A model generated the notes under the pieces. It was not told the DNA's origin. It saw nothing but the letters and a program-made list of their open reading frames with translations, and did not search any database. Below, piece by piece: positions 41,037-49,306 of a stretch of 53,974 bases of DNA. The DNA comes from Phycisphaerae bacterium. Lineage in GTDB: Bacteria; Planctomycetota; Phycisphaerae; Phycisphaerales; UBA1924. Each line of letters starts with the position of its first letter. Position 1 is the stretch's first letter. Location of the stretch: assembly GCA_030426395.1 (NCBI GenBank), contig JAUHYE010000009.1, forward strand, positions 1-53,974, written 5' to 3'. Both the position numbers and the translations under genes were made by a program.

Positions 41037-42037
41037 GGTGGCTGCTGCTCATCGCGGTGGCGGTCTTGCTGCTGGCGACCGGCGTGCAGGCGCAGGGGAT
41101 GATGGGGCCGCCCGTGGTCCCGCCAGTTGCCGAATCGCCCAGCGCGGCTGTCGCGCGTGAGCTTGCCGACGCGCTCGAGGGTCGCGGTGGCGGGCCCAAC
41201 CCGTTGAGCGTGCTTGGCGCAGCGGCCGACGTCATGCCGGCGGATTCGGAGGGGAACCGCCCTGGCATCAGCGCGGCGGTAAGCATCATGCTGGTGCTCA
41301 CGGTCATCACGCTGGTGCCGTCGATCATGTTGATGACCACGTCGTTCGTGCGGATCATCATCGTGCTGGGGTTGCTCAAGCAGGCGATGGGCACGCAGAC
41401 GGTGCCGCCGGGGCAGGTGATCCTGGCGCTCAGTCTGTTCCTCACGCTGTTCATCATGACGCCGACGATCGGGCGGATCTATGACGAGGCGATCGTGCCC
41501 TACGAGCAGGGCGAGATCACGCAGTACGAGGACTTGTGGGACGCGGGAGCGAGGCCGCTGCGGGACTTCATGTTCGACCAGATCGAGGCGACGGGGAACT
41601 GGTCGAGCCTGCTGACGATCATGGAGTATCGCGGGCACGACGTGAGCGACCCGAGCAAGCTGACGCGGGCCGACGTGGGCATGGCCGAGCTGGTGCCGGC
41701 GTACATGCTCAGCGAGCTGAAGGTCGCGTTCCTGATGGGGTTTCGGATCTACCTGCCGTTCCTGGTGATCGACATGGTGATCGCCAGCGTGTTGATCTCG
41801 ATGAGCATGATGATGCTGCCGCCGGTCTTGATCAGCTTGCCGTTCAAGCTGCTGTTGTTCGTGCTTGCCGACGGCTGGCAACTGCTGGCCGGGTCGCTGC
41901 TGGAGAGCTTCGTGTTGGAGGGGCAGATCGAGCGTTTGAGCGAAGAGGTATCGCGCGCCGCAAGTGAGGGGGCGGTGGTGGCGGTTCCGATGGTCGGGGC
42001 GATCGGGCACTGGATGGCGTGGCTGCCGGGCGTGTAG
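41033..42037 (+). CDS. fliP: Flagellar export gate protein FliP
   Basis: Protein of 334 residues, longer than E. coli FliP (245). A cleavable signal peptide (RWLLLIAVAVLLLATGVQAQ) and a ~60-residue extra periplasmic stretch precede the core: 'SIMLVLTVITLVPSIMLMTTSFVRIIIVLGLLKQAMGTQTVPPGQVILALSLFLT', 'ELVPAYMLSELKVAFLMGFRIYLPFLVIDMVIASVLISMSMMMLPPVLISLPFKLLLFVLADGW'. These motifs are diagnostic. It forms the gate ring with FliR and FliQ. GTG 41033 overlaps fliO (GTGA); GTG 41027 is a two-codon-longer option. Confidence 0.95.
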   Translation: MRWLLLIAVAVLLLATGVQAQGMMGPPVVPPVAESPSAAVARELADALEGRGGGPNPLSVLGAAADVMPADSEGNRPGISAAVSIMLVLTVITLVPSIMLMTTSFVRIIIVLGLLKQAMGTQTVPPGQVILALSLFLTLFIMTPTIGRIYDEAIVPYEQGEITQYEDLWDAGARPLRDFMFDQIEATGNWSSLLTIMEYRGHDVSDPSKLTRADVGMAELVPAYMLSELKVAFLMGFRIYLPFLVIDMVIASVLISMSMMMLPPVLISLPFKLLLFVLADGWQLLAGSLLESFVLEGQIERLSEEVSRAASEGAVVAVPMVGAIGHWMAWLPGV

Positions 42038-42053
42038 CGGGGGGCTCTTGTCG

Positions 42054-42308
42054 ATGGGTGGCGACTGGATTGTCGAGCATGTGCGCGATGTGTTGATGCT
42101 GGTGCTGCGCGTGGGCGGGCCGGTGCTGATCGCCGGCGTGCTGATCGGGTTGGTGATCAGCCTGTTCCAATCGCTGACGTCGATCCAGGACCAGACGCTC
42201 TCGTTCGTGCCGAAGATTCTTGGGATGATCCTGGTGGCGCTGTTGCTGCTGCCGTGGATGATCGCGCAATTGGTCGAGTTCACGGTGGAGATGTTCAGGC
42301 TGTTCTAA
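42054..42308 (+). CDS. fliQ: Flagellar export gate protein FliQ
   Basis: Protein of 84 residues, close to the usual 86-90, with two membrane helices ('LVLRVGGPVLIAGVLIGLVISLFQSLTSIQDQTLSFVPKILGMILVALLLLPWMIAQL'). 'QSLTSIQDQTLSFVPKI' is the family motif. Four copies surround the FliP/FliR core. ATG 42054 starts 16 bases after fliP. Confidence 0.95.
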   Translation: MGGDWIVEHVRDVLMLVLRVGGPVLIAGVLIGLVISLFQSLTSIQDQTLSFVPKILGMILVALLLLPWMIAQLVEFTVEMFRLF

Positions 42309-42322
42309 GGGGAAGGTGGCCG

Positions 42323-43120
42323 TTGGATCCGGCGGTGGCGAGCATTCTGGAGCATCTGCTGCCGTTCTGGCTGGTGGCCGCCCGCGTGAGCGGGCTGTTC
42401 TTGTTTGCGCCTGTGCTGGCCAGCCAGCTCGTGATGCGGCAGGTGCGCGTGCTGCTGCTGGTGATGCTGACGGTGGCGCTGTACCCGGCGGTGGCGGCTG
42501 GTGGCATCCAGACACCGCCGCTGGAACTCGGAACGATCGCTCTGGTGATGCTGGGCGAGGTGCTGATCGGCCTGGCCATTGGGATGATGGCGACGATGCC
42601 GCTGGTGGCGATCCAGGTGGCCGGCAGCGTGATCAGCTATAAGCTGGGGCTCGCGCTCGCGCAGGTGTACAACCCGGAGTTCGACGCGCAGTCGGAGGTG
42701 ATCGGGCAGTTGCTGTACCTGATGGGGCTGGGGCTGTTCATCCAGTTCGGCGGGCTCGAGCACATGGTGGTGGCGGTGATGGACACGTTCGCGTCGCTGC
42801 CGCCCGGGACGGCGTGGGTGGACGTGGCGCCGGTGGAGCTGATGGCAACGCTAGTCGACGCCGCGTTCGTCGTGGGCTTGCGCATCGCGATGCCCGTGCT
42901 GCTGATGGCGACGCTGGCGAGCCTTGCGATGGGCGTGCTGATGCGGACCATCCCGCAGATCAACATCATGACCATCGGTTTCGCGATCCAGATCGTGCTT
43001 GGTCTGTCGGTGCTGGTGATCTCGGTCTACGCCATCGGCGACGTGGCGACCGACGCGATCTCGGACTTCTTGAACGCGATCTACGACTGGGTGCATTCGC
43101 TGGGGGTGGCCGATGGCTGA
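42323..43120 (+). CDS. fliR: Flagellar export gate protein FliR
   Basis: Protein of 265 residues, all in the membrane. Motifs: 'LVAARVSGLFLFAPVLASQLVMRQVRVLLLVMLTVALYP', 'GEVLIGLAIGMMATMPLVAIQVAGSVISYKLGLALAQVYNPEFDAQSEVIGQLLYLMGLGLFI' and the C-terminal 'MRTIPQINIMTIGFAIQIVLGL'. It completes the FliP5-Q4-R1 gate. TTG 42323 (GGAAGG upstream) gives the family N-terminus. Its last eight bases overlap flhB. Confidence 0.93.
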   Translation: MDPAVASILEHLLPFWLVAARVSGLFLFAPVLASQLVMRQVRVLLLVMLTVALYPAVAAGGIQTPPLELGTIALVMLGEVLIGLAIGMMATMPLVAIQVAGSVISYKLGLALAQVYNPEFDAQSEVIGQLLYLMGLGLFIQFGGLEHMVVAVMDTFASLPPGTAWVDVAPVELMATLVDAAFVVGLRIAMPVLLMATLASLAMGVLMRTIPQINIMTIGFAIQIVLGLSVLVISVYAIGDVATDAISDFLNAIYDWVHSLGVADG

Positions 43121-44207
43121 CGACCCGGGCGAGCGGACCGAGGAGCCCACCGCGCACAAGCTTCGCAAGGCGCGCGAGCGCGGCCAGGTTGGCAAGAGCC
43201 AGGACTTCGGCGCGGTCGTGATGATGGCGGGCGCGGCGCTGCTGGTGGCGGCGCTGGGGCTGCTGGCGACCGGGCTGGTCTCGACGATGATGCGGGACGT
43301 GATTGGTGGCAGCGCGCCCGGGCGGGCGACATCGGCCGGCGACGTGGACAGCGTGCTGCGGTGGATCGGCGCGCGCATGGCGCTCATCTTGATTCCCACC
43401 ATGCTGATCATGTTCGTGGTGGCGCTGGTGTCGCAGCTCGTGCAGGTGGGGTGGTCGATCTCGCCCGAGGCCATCGTGCCCAAACTCGACCGGCTGAACC
43501 CCATCAGCGGGGCGAAGCGGATCTTCGGGCCCAAGGGTGCGGTGAAGCTGGGGATGGACTTCACCAAGCTCATCCTGGTGGTGGTCGTCGTGGTGTTCGT
43601 GCTGGCGAGGTGGATCCCCGCCCTTGCGTCGATGCCATTGATGGAGATCAAGACCGCGACGATCATGAGCCTGCGGGCGATCGTGGAGCTTGCGATCTGG
43701 ATGCTCGCGGTGCTGCTGGTGATCGGCATTGCCGATTTGAAGTACCAGAAGTGGCAGCACAAGAGCGACAACAAGATGACCAAGCAAGAGGTCAAGGAAG
43801 AACAGAAGTCGATGGACGGCGACCCGGAGATGCGGCAGCGCCGGGCGCGGGTGGCGCGCGAGATCGCCTCGCAACGTGTGCAGAGCGACGTGCCGACGGC
43901 CGACGTGGTGGTGACCAACCCCACGCACTTCTCGGTAGCAATCAAGTACGACGCGAACGAGATGGCGGCGCCACAGGTGATTGCGAAGGGCGCTGATTAT
44001 GTGGCGCTGAAGATCCGCGAAGTTGCGCGTACCCACGGCGTGCCGGTGGTGGAGCGTCCGCCGCTGGCGCGGGCGTTGTATCGCGGTGTCGAGGTCGGGC
44101 AGACCATCAGCCCGGAGCACTACGAGGCGGTCGCGGAGGTGCTGGCGTACGTGTATCGGCTGGAGGGCAGCCACAGGGTGCCTTCACCAGCGGAGGCGGG
44201 TAGCTGA
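43113..44207 (+). CDS. flhB: Flagellar export switch protein FlhB
   Basis: Protein of 364 residues. The start 'DDPGERTEEPTAHKLRKARERGQVGKSQDF' is the FlhB signature. Four membrane helices follow, then the cytoplasmic domain with the self-cleaving NPTH motif (269-272, 'VVTNPTHFSVAIKYD'), which switches substrate specificity from rod/hook to filament with FliK. The number and position of NPTH match E. coli closely. It overlaps fliR by 8 bases and flhA by one base (TGATG). Confidence 0.97.
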   Translation: MADDPGERTEEPTAHKLRKARERGQVGKSQDFGAVVMMAGAALLVAALGLLATGLVSTMMRDVIGGSAPGRATSAGDVDSVLRWIGARMALILIPTMLIMFVVALVSQLVQVGWSISPEAIVPKLDRLNPISGAKRIFGPKGAVKLGMDFTKLILVVVVVVFVLARWIPALASMPLMEIKTATIMSLRAIVELAIWMLAVLLVIGIADLKYQKWQHKSDNKMTKQEVKEEQKSMDGDPEMRQRRARVAREIASQRVQSDVPTADVVVTNPTHFSVAIKYDANEMAAPQVIAKGADYVALKIREVARTHGVPVVERPPLARALYRGVEVGQTISPEHYEAVAEVLAYVYRLEGSHRVPSPAEAGS

Positions 44208-46324
44208 TGGCCATTGGCGACGGCATCCTGGCTCGGCTGGAGCGGCTTGCAAAGTGGCGCGGCATTATCGTGCCCGTGGGCTTCGTGGCCCTGCTGGCGG
44301 TGCTCATCGTGCCGCTGCCGAGTTTTTTGCTCGACCTGATGATCTCGACGAACGTGTCGCTGTCGGTGGTCATCCTGCTGACGGTGCTCTACATGGACCG
44401 GCCGCTGAAGTTCAGCGTGTTCCCCTCGCTGCTGCTTGGGGTGACGATGTTCCGTCTGGTGCTGAACATCGCGTCGACGCGGTTGATCTTGACCGCCGAC
44501 GCGGCCTCGCCCGAGGACGCGATGGACGTGGCCGGGCAGGTGATCGAGGCGTTCGGCAACTTCGTGGCGGGCGACTCGCTGTTCGTGGGCGTGGTGATCT
44601 TCCTGATCCTGGTTGCGGTGCAGTTCCTGGTCATCACCAAGGGCGCCACGCGCATCAGCGAGGTCGCGGCCCGGTTCACGTTGGACGCGATGCCCGGCAA
44701 GCAGATGGCCATCGACGCCGACCTCAACGCGGGGATTATCACCGAGCAGGAGGCACGGGAACGTCGCGAGGAGATCCGGCGGGAAGCCGATTTCTTCGGC
44801 GCTATGGACGGTGCAAGCAAGTTCGTGCGCGGCGACGCGATCGCGGGCATTGTGATCACGGGCGTGAACATCGCGGGCGGGTTCGCGGTGGGGGCGATCG
44901 AACGCGGCTGGCCGGCGGCGCAGACGGCAGAGACGTTCAGCAGGCTGACGATCGGCGATGGGCTGACGAGCCAGATTCCGTCGTTCATCATCGCGATCGC
45001 GGCGGCGCTCATCGTGACGCGCTCGGGCGACAAGGGCGAGCTTGGGCAGGAACTGACCGGCCAGGTGTTCAGCCAGCCGAAGGGCCTGGCGATTACTTCG
45101 GTGTTCCTGGGGGTGCTGGCGTTTACGGGGCTGCCGGCGGTGCCGTTGCTGGCGACGTCGCTGGGGTTGGGTGGGATTGCGTTTGCAATGAAGCGTGCGA
45201 CTCGGCCGCCGCCCCCGCCGCCCCCCGCGCCGCCGCCTCCGCCACCGGCGGTGGAGAGCTTGCTGAAGGTCGATTTGCTCGAGCTTGAAGTCGGGCAGGC
45301 GCTCGTGCCGTTGGTTGGTACTGGTGATGGCAGCGACCTGCTCGAGCGCATCTCGGCGGTGCGGAGGCAGTTGGCGCTTGATAGCGGGTTCGTGATGCCG
45401 CCGGTGCGGATTCGTGATAATCTGCAATTGCCGCCGACGCATTACCGGATCCGGATCCGCGGGGCCGACGTGGCGCGCGGGGAGACGCGGCCGCACCAGT
45501 TGCTGGCGATGGACCCGGGCATCGCGACGGGCAAGCTGCAGGGCGAAGCGACCAAGGAGCCGGCGTTCGGGCTCGACGCGTGGTGGATCACCACCGACAT
45601 GCGGATGCGCGCCGAGTCCATGAACTACACGGTGGTGGACGCGACGAGCGTGCTGACAACGCATCTGACCGAGGTGGTCAAGGCCCATGCCAGCGAGTTG
45701 TTGACGCGCGAAGAGGTCGGCAATCTGCTGGAGGGCGTGAAGGAACGGGCGCCCAAGCTGGTGGAAGAGGCGCTGGCCGGGCCGGTGAAGGTGTCCGATC
45801 TGCAGCACGTCTTGCAGAATTTGCTGCGCGAGCGGGTGCCGATCCGGGACATGGAGACCGTGCTCGAAGTGCTGGCGGACTGGGGCGGCAAGACCAAGGA
45901 CGTGGACGTGCTGACCGAGTATGTCCGCAACGGGCTGCGGCGGGCCATCTGCCACCAGTACGCGGTGGACGAGGGCGAGGGGCAGTTGGTGCTGTCGTGC
46001 GCGACGGTCGACCCGGCGATGGAGGACCTCATCAGCAGCTACATCGATCGCGGGAGCGACAGCACGACGCTGACGATGCCTGCGGGGGTGACCAACGCCG
46101 TGGCGGGTGAGATTACTAAGGCGCTCGAGCCCGTGGTGAACTCTGGGCACGCGCCGGTGGTGTTGGCCTCGCCCACGGTGCGGGCGGTGGTGTTCCAGAT
46201 CATGGAGCCCAGGCTGCCGGGCATCGCGGTGCTGGGGTACAACGAGGTGGACCAGAAGGTGGAACTGAACGCGATGGGGCTGGTGCGGCCTCCTGGGGAT
46301 GCGGCGGTCGCACGGGCAGGGTGA
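44207..46324 (+). CDS. flhA: Flagellar export gate protein FlhA
   Basis: Protein of 705 residues, the ion-channel gate of the export machine. The N-terminal half has about eight membrane helices with the FHIPEP motif region '[28 protein letters not shown]' (read here as [21 protein letters not shown]). The C-terminal domain ('[20 protein letters not shown]', '[29 protein letters not shown]') is complete. Unusually, the linker after the last helix carries a proline run '[16 protein letters not shown]' (about residues 335-350). ATG 44207 overlaps flhB by one base. Confidence 0.97.
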   Translation: [705 protein letters not shown]

Positions 46325-46449
46325 GAGGGTACCAACCATGAACCTGCCAGCATGAAAATGTCGTTAGGCTGTCGGGTGCGGGCCGATAGTGCGGGCGATA
46401 CCCAGCCGGGCCGGAGGCCCGACTCGAATCGAAAGGAGCCACGGAGGGC

Positions 46450-47871
46450 ATGGGCATCCGGACGTATCGTGCACGCTCGATGGCGGACGCCATCGATGCC
46501 GTCCAGCGGGAGCTTGGGCGCGATGCGATCATCCTCCATACACGAAATTACAAGGTCGGCGGGCTGTTTGGCATTGGTGGCCGGCCTGTCGTCGAGGTGA
46601 CCGCGTCGCCGGCGTCGGTGGTGCGCGAGCGTCAGCGTGGGCAGGCCCAGCAGCGGCCAGCGGCACGGTCGCAGCCGAAGCCCCAGCCCGTCTCCAGGCC
46701 TGGCAAGCCCGAGCCTCTGGAAGATCCGACCTCGCCGCAGCGGCGGCAGGAGTTGCTCGAGCGCTATACCGCATTGGCATCCGCCAAGGCGGCTCCCCAA
46801 CCGCAGATTAATTCCGAGCCCGAGCCGAAACCCGAGCCCGGTCGTTGCGAGGAGCCCCCGAAGGACGAGCCCCGCGTCGAGCGGATGCGGGTTCGGCGGT
46901 CGGCGTCGCCGGCACAGGTATCGGGTGGGGTTGAGGACGAACTTCGGAGCCTTCGTCGGCTCATGGGCCGGATGATGCACACCCAGCAGGTAGGGCCGGT
47001 ATCGGCTTCGGCGCTTGGCGAGCCATTGGCCGAGGCGTATCTGAAGATGGTTGAGGCCGAGGTCGATCGTGACTTGGCCGACGAGGTAGTCTCGCAGGTT
47101 CGGCAGGCGCTGGGACGGGATGAGCTCTCCGATGCGTCGCTTGTCCGGTCGGCCTCGTTGAACGCGCTGGCCGAGGCGATTCCGGTCGCCAAGCCCGGGC
47201 GTGGGCGGACTCACGACGGACCGTTGACGATCGCGCTGGTTGGCCCCACCGGGGTGGGCAAGACCACCACGATCGCCAAGCTGGCGGCGGCGTACAAGCT
47301 CCGTCGTGGGCAGCGCGTGGGACTGATCACCACCGACACGTTCCGCATCGCGGCAGTCGAGCAACTCCGGACGTATGCCAGCATCATCAGCGTGCCGCTG
47401 CGGGTCGTGATGAGCCCGGCCGAGATGGCCGCGGCGTGCCGGGCGATGGCGGATTGCGACGTGGTGCTGATCGACACGGCGGGCCGCTCGCCGCGGGATG
47501 GCCAGAAGGTGGAAGAGCTCTCGGCATACCTCGATGCCGCCCAACCCGACGAGACGCACCTGGTGCTGTCGGCGACGGCGGGGCTTTCGGCGCTCCGGAG
47601 CGCGGCCAGCGGTTTCTCGATGGCGTCGCCCGATCGCGTGCTGTTTACCAAGCTGGACGAGGCCGAGAGTGTGGGCACGGTGATCTCGATGGTGCACAAG
47701 CTTGGCCTGCCGCTGAGCTTCGTGACGACGGGACAGGAGGTGCCCGACCATATCGAGCCGGGGCGGGCCGATCGGCTGGCGCGTCTGGTGCTCGGTGGGA
47801 GTTCCGCGACGAAGAACCCCGAGCCGGCGCCGTTGCGTCGTGAGACCTCGATGGCCGAGGCGGTCGTGTGA
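46450..47871 (+). CDS. flhF: Flagellar SRP-like GTPase FlhF
   Basis: Protein of 473 residues that sets flagellar position and number, related to the signal-recognition GTPases. The N-terminus 'GIRTYRARSMADAIDAVQRELGRDAIILHTRNYKVGG' is family-typical. A disordered basic/proline-rich middle is followed by the NG domain with GPTGVGKTT (265-273), 'VGLITTDTFRIAAVEQLRTYASI', 'DVVLIDTAGRSPRDGQKVEEL' and 'FTKLDEAESVGTVISMVH'. ATG 46450 is preceded by GGAGGG. It follows flhA after a 125-base gap that holds a small hairpin (46407-46421). Followed by flhG with a one-base overlap. Confidence 0.95.
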   Translation: MGIRTYRARSMADAIDAVQRELGRDAIILHTRNYKVGGLFGIGGRPVVEVTASPASVVRERQRGQAQQRPAARSQPKPQPVSRPGKPEPLEDPTSPQRRQELLERYTALASAKAAPQPQINSEPEPKPEPGRCEEPPKDEPRVERMRVRRSASPAQVSGGVEDELRSLRRLMGRMMHTQQVGPVSASALGEPLAEAYLKMVEAEVDRDLADEVVSQVRQALGRDELSDASLVRSASLNALAEAIPVAKPGRGRTHDGPLTIALVGPTGVGKTTTIAKLAAAYKLRRGQRVGLITTDTFRIAAVEQLRTYASIISVPLRVVMSPAEMAAACRAMADCDVVLIDTAGRSPRDGQKVEELSAYLDAAQPDETHLVLSATAGLSALRSAASGFSMASPDRVLFTKLDEAESVGTVISMVHKLGLPLSFVTTGQEVPDHIEPGRADRLARLVLGGSSATKNPEPAPLRRETSMAEAVV

Positions 47872-48779
47872 TGGCCACGATGGCGACCGATCAGGCCACG
47901 GCCCTGCGACGCATGGCCCAACGTCGGACGGGCGGCGAGGCGCCGGTGCGTCGCTCGCCGGTGATCGCGATCGCGTCGGGCAAGGGCGGCGTGGGCAAGA
48001 CAACTATCGCGGTCTCGATGGCGATCGGCCTGGCCAAGCGCGGCAAGAAGGTGGCGCTCGTCGATGCGGACCTCGGGCTGGCCAATGCCGACCTGATCTG
48101 CGGACTGCGTCCAGCGGCGCGGCTGACCGAGGCGGTGTGGCGTGTGGCCCGGGGCGGTCGGGTGACCGCCGACCTGGTCCGCCGGATTTCGATGCAGGGA
48201 CCGGCCGGGGTCGTGATCGTGCCCGGCATGGTCGGGCCGCTGGCGAATGCTTCGGGCCACGACGCGCGGACGGCGGTCTCGCAGACGGTCGATCTTTTGT
48301 CGCGGGCGATGGACGTTGTTGTTGTCGACCATGGCGCGGGGCTTGGCGCTTCGGTGCGCGAGGGGCTTGCCGGCGCGACGCTTCCCATCGCGGTAGCCAC
48401 GCCAGACCCGGCCTCGCTCGCCGACGCGTACGCGCTCATCAAGTCTTTGCGTAATTCCGCGAACGAACGCATCCCGTACTTGCTTGTGAATCGGGCGAAG
48501 TCTTCGGACGAAGCCAGCGCGGCGCACGCGCGCGTAGCCGAAGTTGCCGCGAAGTTCCTGGGCTGCGGGCTCCCGATGCTCGGCTCCATCCCCGAAGATC
48601 CGCTGGTTTCAAAGTGCACCCGTATCCGCCGGCCGATCGCGCTCGCTGCACCCAAGTCGCAAGCGTCACGACAGCTAAACAGGGTGGTCGAAAGGCTTTG
48701 TGAAGAGATCGATCCCAATGGATTGGGATCTGATCGGGGGCGCCGGGGGTTGCTGGCACGCCTCGTGCGGGGCCGATAG
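47871..48779 (+). CDS. flhG: MinD-like ATPase FlhG
   Basis: Protein of 302 residues of the ParA/MinD group that with FlhF limits flagellar number. The deviant Walker A is SGKGGVGKTT (36-45), followed by 'VALVDADLGLANADLICGLRP' and 'VVVVDHGAGLGASVREGL' (Walker B). The N-terminal ~30 residues, with 'LRRMAQRR', resemble the FlhF-activating 'DQA..LR' helix of FlhG (MATDQATALRRM). ATG 47871 overlaps the stop of flhF by one base; the GTG one codon earlier is also possible. No C-terminal amphipathic MinD helix is obvious. Confidence 0.92.
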   Translation: MATMATDQATALRRMAQRRTGGEAPVRRSPVIAIASGKGGVGKTTIAVSMAIGLAKRGKKVALVDADLGLANADLICGLRPAARLTEAVWRVARGGRVTADLVRRISMQGPAGVVIVPGMVGPLANASGHDARTAVSQTVDLLSRAMDVVVVDHGAGLGASVREGLAGATLPIAVATPDPASLADAYALIKSLRNSANERIPYLLVNRAKSSDEASAAHARVAEVAAKFLGCGLPMLGSIPEDPLVSKCTRIRRPIALAAPKSQASRQLNRVVERLCEEIDPNGLGSDRGRRGLLARLVRGR

Positions 48780-48882
48780 CCGCGTCTGCACGGTGCGGCG
48801 TTGCGCAATTCCTGCGCAGAAGTCAAAATTGGCGCGCAATTCGGCTTGAGTCGGCTTGGCTCACTGCCGATGGAGGTGGCAC

Positions 48883-49176
48883 GTGCCATCGTCACCATCG
48901 ATCCATCCGTTGCCATCGCGCGTGTGCGGCCCGCTCTGCGGGTTGTGCGGGTTTGCGGTGGCGATGACTTCGGGGCTTCTGTCTTCGGGCGAAGCCACGT
49001 CGGTGTTGACCCGCGCGATCATCTCATGCCTTGGTTGTTATGGGCTTGGGATGGCCGTGGGGTACGTGTTCGAGCTTGTTGCTTGTCGTGTGGTCGATCG
49101 CGAGCGTGGGTTGGCGGGCGTTGCGGAGCGGGCCCCAGAACCAGCCAATAAGAAAACATCTTTTCAAGATTCTTGA
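48883..49176 (+). CDS. Small two-helix membrane protein between flhG and fliA
   Basis: Protein of 97 residues. GTG 48883 has GGAGG six bases upstream, which decides the start. The product has a Cys-rich first part ('SRVCGPLCGLCGFAVAMTSGLLSS') and two hydrophobic segments (about 19-37 and 46-68, 'SVLTRAIISCLGCYGLGMAVGYVFELVACRVV'), then a short charged tail. No family recognised. Its place between flhG and fliA and its own good ribosome site suggest a real motility-linked protein. The stop overlaps a palindrome at 49162-49178. A different frame (48801-49151) is open but less plausible. Confidence 0.6.
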   Translation: MPSSPSIHPLPSRVCGPLCGLCGFAVAMTSGLLSSGEATSVLTRAIISCLGCYGLGMAVGYVFELVACRVVDRERGLAGVAERAPEPANKKTSFQDS

Positions 49177-49178
49177 AA
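49162..49178. promoter_or_regulatory. AT-rich palindrome upstream of fliA
   Basis: TTTCAAGATTCTTGAAA is an exact palindrome with 8-base arms and one central base, ending 26 bases before the putative -10 TATACT. It overlaps the stop of the preceding gene. Operator-like; the binding protein is unknown. Confidence 0.45.
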
Positions 49179-49204
49179 CGCTGGCGTTTGGCCTTGGTAT
49201 TCTG

Positions 49205-49210
49205 TATACT
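49205..49210 (+). promoter_or_regulatory. Putative -10 box of fliA
   Basis: TATACT (TGTATACTC) lies about 97 bases before the fliA ATG. No good -35 match is found at 16-18 bases (TGGCGT at 49182-49187), so recognition by sigma70 with activator help is a guess. Confidence 0.35.
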
Positions 49211-49306
49211 CATGGCGCGTGACCACGGATGGCACGCGTCACCACAGCTCGAAGACCGGGTTCCCGGCGCTTTGGGTTCGATGGATTAACGGTCAGGGAG
49301 CCGACC

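Noticed and set aside
46382..46389. GCCGATAG before flhF as a sigma28 -10
   Set aside because: The -35 position reads GTTA instead of TAAA; similar strings occur elsewhere in the window.
48833..48852. Sigma54-like TTGGCGCGCAATTCGGC after flhG
   Set aside because: GC at the -12 place reads GG; spacing is off by one base.
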